From assembly GCF_016888165.1 (NCBI RefSeq), contig NZ_JACSWC010000435.1, forward strand, positions 23,815 through 87,814: 64,000 bases of DNA. Direction: 5' to 3'. This DNA comes from Halomicronema sp. CCY15110 (GTDB lineage Bacteria; Cyanobacteriota; Cyanobacteriia; Phormidesmidales; Phormidesmidaceae). Positions 57,897-64,000 of the stretch are shown piece after piece (positions within the stretch are counted from its first letter, which is position 1; each line of letters begins with the position of its first letter). The notes beneath the pieces are model-generated. The model saw nothing but the letters and a program-made list of their open reading frames with translations, made no database searches and had not been told where the DNA came from. A program made the position numbers and the translations under genes.

Positions 57897-58332
57897 ATTT
57901 TAGAGTCCTCAAACTATCTGCGATCGCAGCCAAAAAATGACAGCTGCCCGTTTTAGCTACTAGATATAGCGTACGACGATTGCCGATACGACTAGAGAAG
58001 TTGATATGAGCCGGGAATCCACCATTTGCCACGGCTCTGAAACAGACTTGACCGGCGGCTACTTTTGTCTCGCGATCGCAAAAACTTATTGCGCTGGCGA
58101 CTAGCTGACACACCTCTCACCGCGCCTGCCGATAAATCTGAAAGCCATTTAAGACAAGGGTTATGAGGTTTTAGTTGATCATTCAACTCAAGCGATCGCC
58201 GCTGAAAATTAGAAAACCGTCCCATTTCGGAGTCCCATTCTGGAATGATCGACTATCTTGGGTATAGACCTTAGAAATGACCTAACTTTTTTGGTGATTT
58301 TAAGGATCAAAGTTTGAATTTGTGATAGTCCA
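57897..58332. other. Divergent spacer between cobS and the hypothetical gene
   Basis: No supported gene. Overlapping 77-81 codon minus-strand frames at 57868..58225 look like chance. A TTTTTT-rich region at 58280-58320 probably belongs to the promoter of the gene at 58333. Confidence 0.45.
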
Positions 58333-58785
58333 ATGACCCACGATTCTGCTGGTTTGTCCAATGTGCCTGCACCATGTTTGGTTGATCAGGGCCTGGTCGT
58401 CAATAAAACTGACATGCTGAGACTGCTCAGTGATTTGGGGCAAGTGAACTACACAGATATGGACGAAGACGGTGTGCTCAGCAGTGGCACCGGTTATGTT
58501 ATGGACGTTTTCGCTGAACCGGGCGTTTCTACCCTGGTCGCGAATCAGAGCCTTTATCTCAACGTTTACAGCTTCGATTACATTCAACTCGACAAATTGC
58601 CCGATGGTCAGAGCTGTTTCAAGCTGTTTCAAGAAAGCCGCTGCTTACAGTTAGTGCCGCTCACCTCTCCCATCAAAGAGCAGGCAAAACGTGACCTGGA
58701 TGCCGCCGCGATCGAAGAAATTGTGGCCGAAGCCCTTTCTGCTAGTTGGGATGCTTGCCTTGACGACGACGGGCCGCTAGCCTAA
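58333..58785 (+). CDS. Conserved hypothetical protein
   Basis: This 150-residue soluble acidic protein begins THDSAGLSNVPAPCLVDQG. It has the segments MLRLLSDLGQVNYTDMDEDG and SLYLNVYSFDYIQLDKLPDG, and an acidic end SASWDACLDDDGPLA. I think it belongs to a cyanobacteria-restricted family of unknown function. It is in the same orientation as tgt, 27 bp before its start, so it may be cotranscribed with it. Confidence 0.6.
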   Translation: MTHDSAGLSNVPAPCLVDQGLVVNKTDMLRLLSDLGQVNYTDMDEDGVLSSGTGYVMDVFAEPGVSTLVANQSLYLNVYSFDYIQLDKLPDGQSCFKLFQESRCLQLVPLTSPIKEQAKRDLDAAAIEEIVAEALSASWDACLDDDGPLA

Positions 58786-58809
58786 ATAGCCTGTGCCTTG
58801 GAGTCCTAA

Positions 58810-59940
<1,131 letters not shown>

Positions 59941-59997
59941 AAGCCCGAGGCCAGGGTTGCAATTTCTCCAGTCGCCGTGATCTTGGCAAAGGCGTGA

Positions 59998-61404
<1,407 letters not shown>

Positions 61405-61548
61405 CACCCAATCCTCGGGATCGGCCTTGCACAGTCTTAAATCCATAGCGAACAACCAGTTCGCGATCCCCGAAACAAGTTTTGCGGTGATAAATGGTGT
61501 GGGCAGATAGAATAGGAAAACGTATTTGTTGCGACACTGAATAAATCT

Positions 61549-62640
61549 ATGTCCGTTTTGGCCGCGATCGGCGTCATTGCTCTGCTGGTATTTGTCCACG
61601 AATCTGGACATTTCCTGGCCGCCCGTTTTCAAGGAATTCACGTTAACCGCTTTTCCATTGGCTTTGGCCCCATTTTATGGAAGTACCAAGGGCCAGAAAC
61701 TGAATATGCCTTGCGGGCGATCCCGTTGGGAGGCTTTGTGGGCTTTCCTGACGACGATCCGGAAAGCGAGATTCCTCCCCAAGACCCGAACCTGCTGAAA
61801 AATCGCCCCATTTTGGATCGGGCGATCGTCATTAGCGCTGGCGTCATTGCCAATCTACTGTTCGCCTATTTGGTATTCGTCGTTCAGTTCGCATCAGTCG
61901 GCATTCCCCAGGCTTTCAACCCCGAACCGGGCATTCTGATTCCTCAAGTCATCTCCGAATCTTCACCCGCCGCCCAAGCTGGGATCGAATCAGGCGATGT
62001 CATTGTGTCGGCCAATGGAACTGACTTTGGCACCGAAGACAGCGCCGTCAAATCATTCGTTGATTTGATCCAAACTAATCCCAATCAACCCATCGACCTC
62101 ACCATTGAGCGTGACGGGCAAACTCTGGCTCTCACAGTCACACCAGAGTTAAGTCCTGAAAATACCGCCGTGATTGGTGTGCAATTACAACGCAACGGTG
62201 AGCTTGAGTATCGTCGCGCCACCACCGTTTTCGAAGTTTTCACGCTTGCCGCGAGAGAATTTCAAGATATGCTCTTGCAAACGGTGCAGGGCTTTGCCAT
62301 GCTCATCACCAATTTCTCTCAGATGGCGGGGCAAGTAGCGGGACCGGTCAAAATTGTGGAGCAAGGGGCAGGCTTAGTAGCGGCCAATGCGGCCACCCTC
62401 TTCCCCTTTACCGCCATCATCAGCATCAACTTGGCCATCATCAACATTTTGCCGTTACCCGCGCTGGATGGTGGACAGCTGGCTTTTCTGCTGATCGAAG
62501 TTTTGCGCGGCAAGCCTTTGCCCGATCGCGTCCAAGAAAACGTGATGCAGACGGGGCTGGTTTTACTCCTGGGTCTGGGCGTCTTCCTGATCGTGCGTGA
62601 TACCTCACAGTTGGCGATCTTTCAGGAATTGCTACAGTGA
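61549..62640 (+). CDS. rseP: RIP metalloprotease RseP (site-2 protease)
   Basis: This 363-residue intramembrane zinc protease has HExxH as H17-ESG-H21 in its first span, a PDZ domain at about 110-200 (SSPAAQAGIESGDVIVSANG), and the third metal ligand in NILPLPALDGGQ. It cuts anti-sigma factors and remnant signal peptides in other bacteria; its target here is unknown. The last four bases overlap the nth start. Confidence 0.95.
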   Translation: MSVLAAIGVIALLVFVHESGHFLAARFQGIHVNRFSIGFGPILWKYQGPETEYALRAIPLGGFVGFPDDDPESEIPPQDPNLLKNRPILDRAIVISAGVIANLLFAYLVFVVQFASVGIPQAFNPEPGILIPQVISESSPAAQAGIESGDVIVSANGTDFGTEDSAVKSFVDLIQTNPNQPIDLTIERDGQTLALTVTPELSPENTAVIGVQLQRNGELEYRRATTVFEVFTLAAREFQDMLLQTVQGFAMLITNFSQMAGQVAGPVKIVEQGAGLVAANAATLFPFTAIISINLAIINILPLPALDGGQLAFLLIEVLRGKPLPDRVQENVMQTGLVLLLGLGVFLIVRDTSQLAIFQELLQ

Positions 62641-63338
62641 GCTCCCGCCGCCGCAAGCTGCTGCCCAAGAAAAAGCGGGCATTGGAAGCGCTCACTCGAC
62701 TCAAACATCTCTATCCCGATGCGACCTGCTCGCTTAATTATGAGACCCCCGTACAGCTACTAATCGCGACAATTTTGTCGGCACAATGTACGGATGAGCG
62801 GGTCAACATGGTGACGCCAGCTTTGTTCGATCGTTTTCCCGATGCCCACGCGATGGCAGAGGGGGATTTGGCGGAGATTGAGCAATTGGTCAAGTCCACA
62901 GGCTTCTATCGCAACAAAGCGAAGAACATTCAGAATGCCTGCCGTAAAATTGTGACGGACTTTGGCGGCGAGGTGCCCCAAACCATGACAGAGTTGACGA
63001 GTCTGCCAGGGGCAGCCCGTAAAACGGCTAATGTTGTCTTGGCTCACGCCTTTGGCATTAATGCCGGAGTGACGGTGGATACCCATGTGAAGCGTCTCAG
63101 CGGTCGGATGGGATTCACTAAGCACACCGATCCCAAAAAAAATGAACAGGATTTGATGAAGCTCATTCCCCAAGCGGATTGGGAAAACTGGTCAATTCGC
63201 TTGATTTATCATGGACGAGCGGTGTGCAATGCCCGCAAGCCGGAGTGCGATCGCTGCCAACTAGCCGATCTCTGTGCCTCCGCCAAGGTCACTGCAGTGC
63301 CTGATGATGCTGAGTCATCCCTAACCCCAAGTCACTAA
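62637..63338 (+). CDS. nth: Endonuclease III
   Basis: This 233-residue DNA glycosylase/AP lyase removes oxidised pyrimidines. It has the HhH segment LPGAARKTANVV with the catalytic Lys, the Asp in VDTHVKRLSGRMG, and the 4Fe-4S loop CNARKPECDRCQLADLC. The start GTG overlaps the rseP stop by four bases, implying translational coupling. The HhH reads GAA where E. coli has GVG; I think this is seen in relatives. Confidence 0.95.
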   Translation: MSSRRRKLLPKKKRALEALTRLKHLYPDATCSLNYETPVQLLIATILSAQCTDERVNMVTPALFDRFPDAHAMAEGDLAEIEQLVKSTGFYRNKAKNIQNACRKIVTDFGGEVPQTMTELTSLPGAARKTANVVLAHAFGINAGVTVDTHVKRLSGRMGFTKHTDPKKNEQDLMKLIPQADWENWSIRLIYHGRAVCNARKPECDRCQLADLCASAKVTAVPDDAESSLTPSH

Positions 63339-64000
63339 GGTCATGTGGGCCGGGGAAAACATGCTCAGCTAACACAAACATCGGGTGCCCCAGCATTGCC
63401 AACCAGTCGCGATCCTAAGGAGAGGGGCAGAAGTTGTCAGGGGAAGTATTGCAAACCTGAAAATCACCTTGCTAGCCACATCGAGCGGTGCAGGAAAGTG
63501 AGTGGGATCACATGCTACCCGCAGCATAATCACAGGGTGGGTTTATCAGCGTCACAGGAATGAGCCGCGTAACTAAATACGATTTAAGGATACAAATCTT
63601 TCGAATTTGGTTAAGAGATGGCCAGCACCTGTCGCCGACCGCTGAAACAGAACCCATTTAGTTCGTATCGCGATCCCACTACGGGTAGATGGGTCGTGGT
63701 AAAGTCACGGGCCTAGAAAATCAAGACAACCGCTTAACCGACGCCGAGCAATTGTCAGCTAAGACCACCTGATTTTCACAAAGGCCAGCCCTTTGACTAG
63801 CCATAGCAATTAGTTGCCAGCGACAGCAATCTCGACTACTGCTGCCCCCTCAGCATAATGCGGTGCTGTTGGGCAACTGAGAGCGTCGGCTTGCTTCAGC
63901 GCCTGTTGTTGCTCACCGCTACATTGATCTTGACTCAAGAAAGTGGACAGGTAGTTTAAGCGGCCTTCAAACCCTCTAGAGAGAGCCAATAGTTATCTTC
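63339..64000. other. Spacer to the window end
   Basis: No confirmed gene is seen. One minus-strand frame at 63810..63989 reads plausibly. A weak inverted repeat AAAATCA/TGATTTT lies at about 63717..63777. The 72-codon frame at 63345..63563 looks random. Confidence 0.4.
63810..63989 (-). CDS. Hypothetical small ORF, doubtful
   Basis: A 59-residue frame starts at TTG 63989 after an in-frame stop and contains GFEGRLNYLSTFLSQDQC and ALSCPTAPHYAEG, then a valine-rich end. The composition looks protein-like, but no ribosome site or family is evident. It could be the end of a gene truncated or frameshifted near the window edge. Confidence 0.2.
   Translation of the reverse strand: MALSRGFEGRLNYLSTFLSQDQCSGEQQQALKQADALSCPTAPHYAEGAAVVEIAVAGN

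Noticed and set aside
57897..58332. B12 riboswitch upstream of cobS
   Set aside because: No B12-box-like conserved core is visible on the minus strand upstream of the start codon.

Overview
The window is a stretch of cyanobacterial chromosome. The HIP1 octamer GCGATCGC is very frequent in both genes and spacers. The gene content is also typical of cyanobacteria: DUF3288, DUF4336, the sigma factor SigF, HisZ, a P-domain S8 protease of PrcA type, an XcsA-like cellulose synthase with PilZ, and the order rplS, tRNA-Trp, secE, nusG, rplK, rplA, rplJ, rplL. The GC-rich coding sequence and long spacers would fit a filamentous Leptolyngbya/Nodosilinea-like lineage, but that placement is inference.

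Layout. 0-4 kb: one NLR-like STAND NTPase (vMAP-type N-terminus, NB-ARC, TPR-like C-terminus) lies between palindrome-rich spacers, followed by an untracked 42-residue membrane peptide. 4-9.5 kb: a zinc-ribbon protein, DUF3288, gnd, a truncated AraC regulator, hspA, a TetR regulator and tRNA-Ser(GGA). 9.8-18.5 kb: 2Fe-2S ferredoxin, SNase-like protein, inositol monophosphatase-type phosphatase, J-domain/TPR protein and hisZ, a 7Fe/8Fe-type ferredoxin, a candidate structured RNA, a subtilisin/P-domain protease, a TPR lipoprotein-like protein, and the bolA-grxD pair. 18.5-24.6 kb: a 0.9 kb gene-poor spacer, then a two-gene signalling operon (hybrid histidine kinase and REC-PAS-GGDEF-EAL). 25-29.3 kb: the ribosomal/NusG/SecE operon on the minus strand with tRNA-Trp and an attenuator-like hairpin before rplJ. 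29.6-37 kb: map, a TonB-like protein with a duplicated C-terminal module, acs, and a GT39-type membrane transferase. 37-47 kb: sigF, a second GT39 protein, pyrC, DUF4336, universal stress protein, a conserved hypothetical and pta. 47-57 kb: cellulose synthase-like GT2, mutL interrupted by an in-frame TGA, a polar amino acid ABC transporter without a local binding protein, and an HlyD-type adaptor. 57-64 kb: cobS, a hypothetical, tgt, serS, rseP and nth.

Most genes are core metabolism and information processing. acs and pta both connect acetate, acetyl phosphate and acetyl-CoA. The GGDEF/EAL protein and the PilZ-bearing cellulose synthase could belong to one c-di-GMP network, although the PilZ motif looks degenerate. 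I found no CRISPR array, complete insertion sequence, prophage or clear multi-gene defence island. The most notable items are the mutL nonsense codon, the orphan RNA-like element near 14.6 kb with two mutually exclusive stems, the tandem TonB-like modules, the stand-alone NLR-like protein, and a perfect 40-bp palindrome centred on HIP1.
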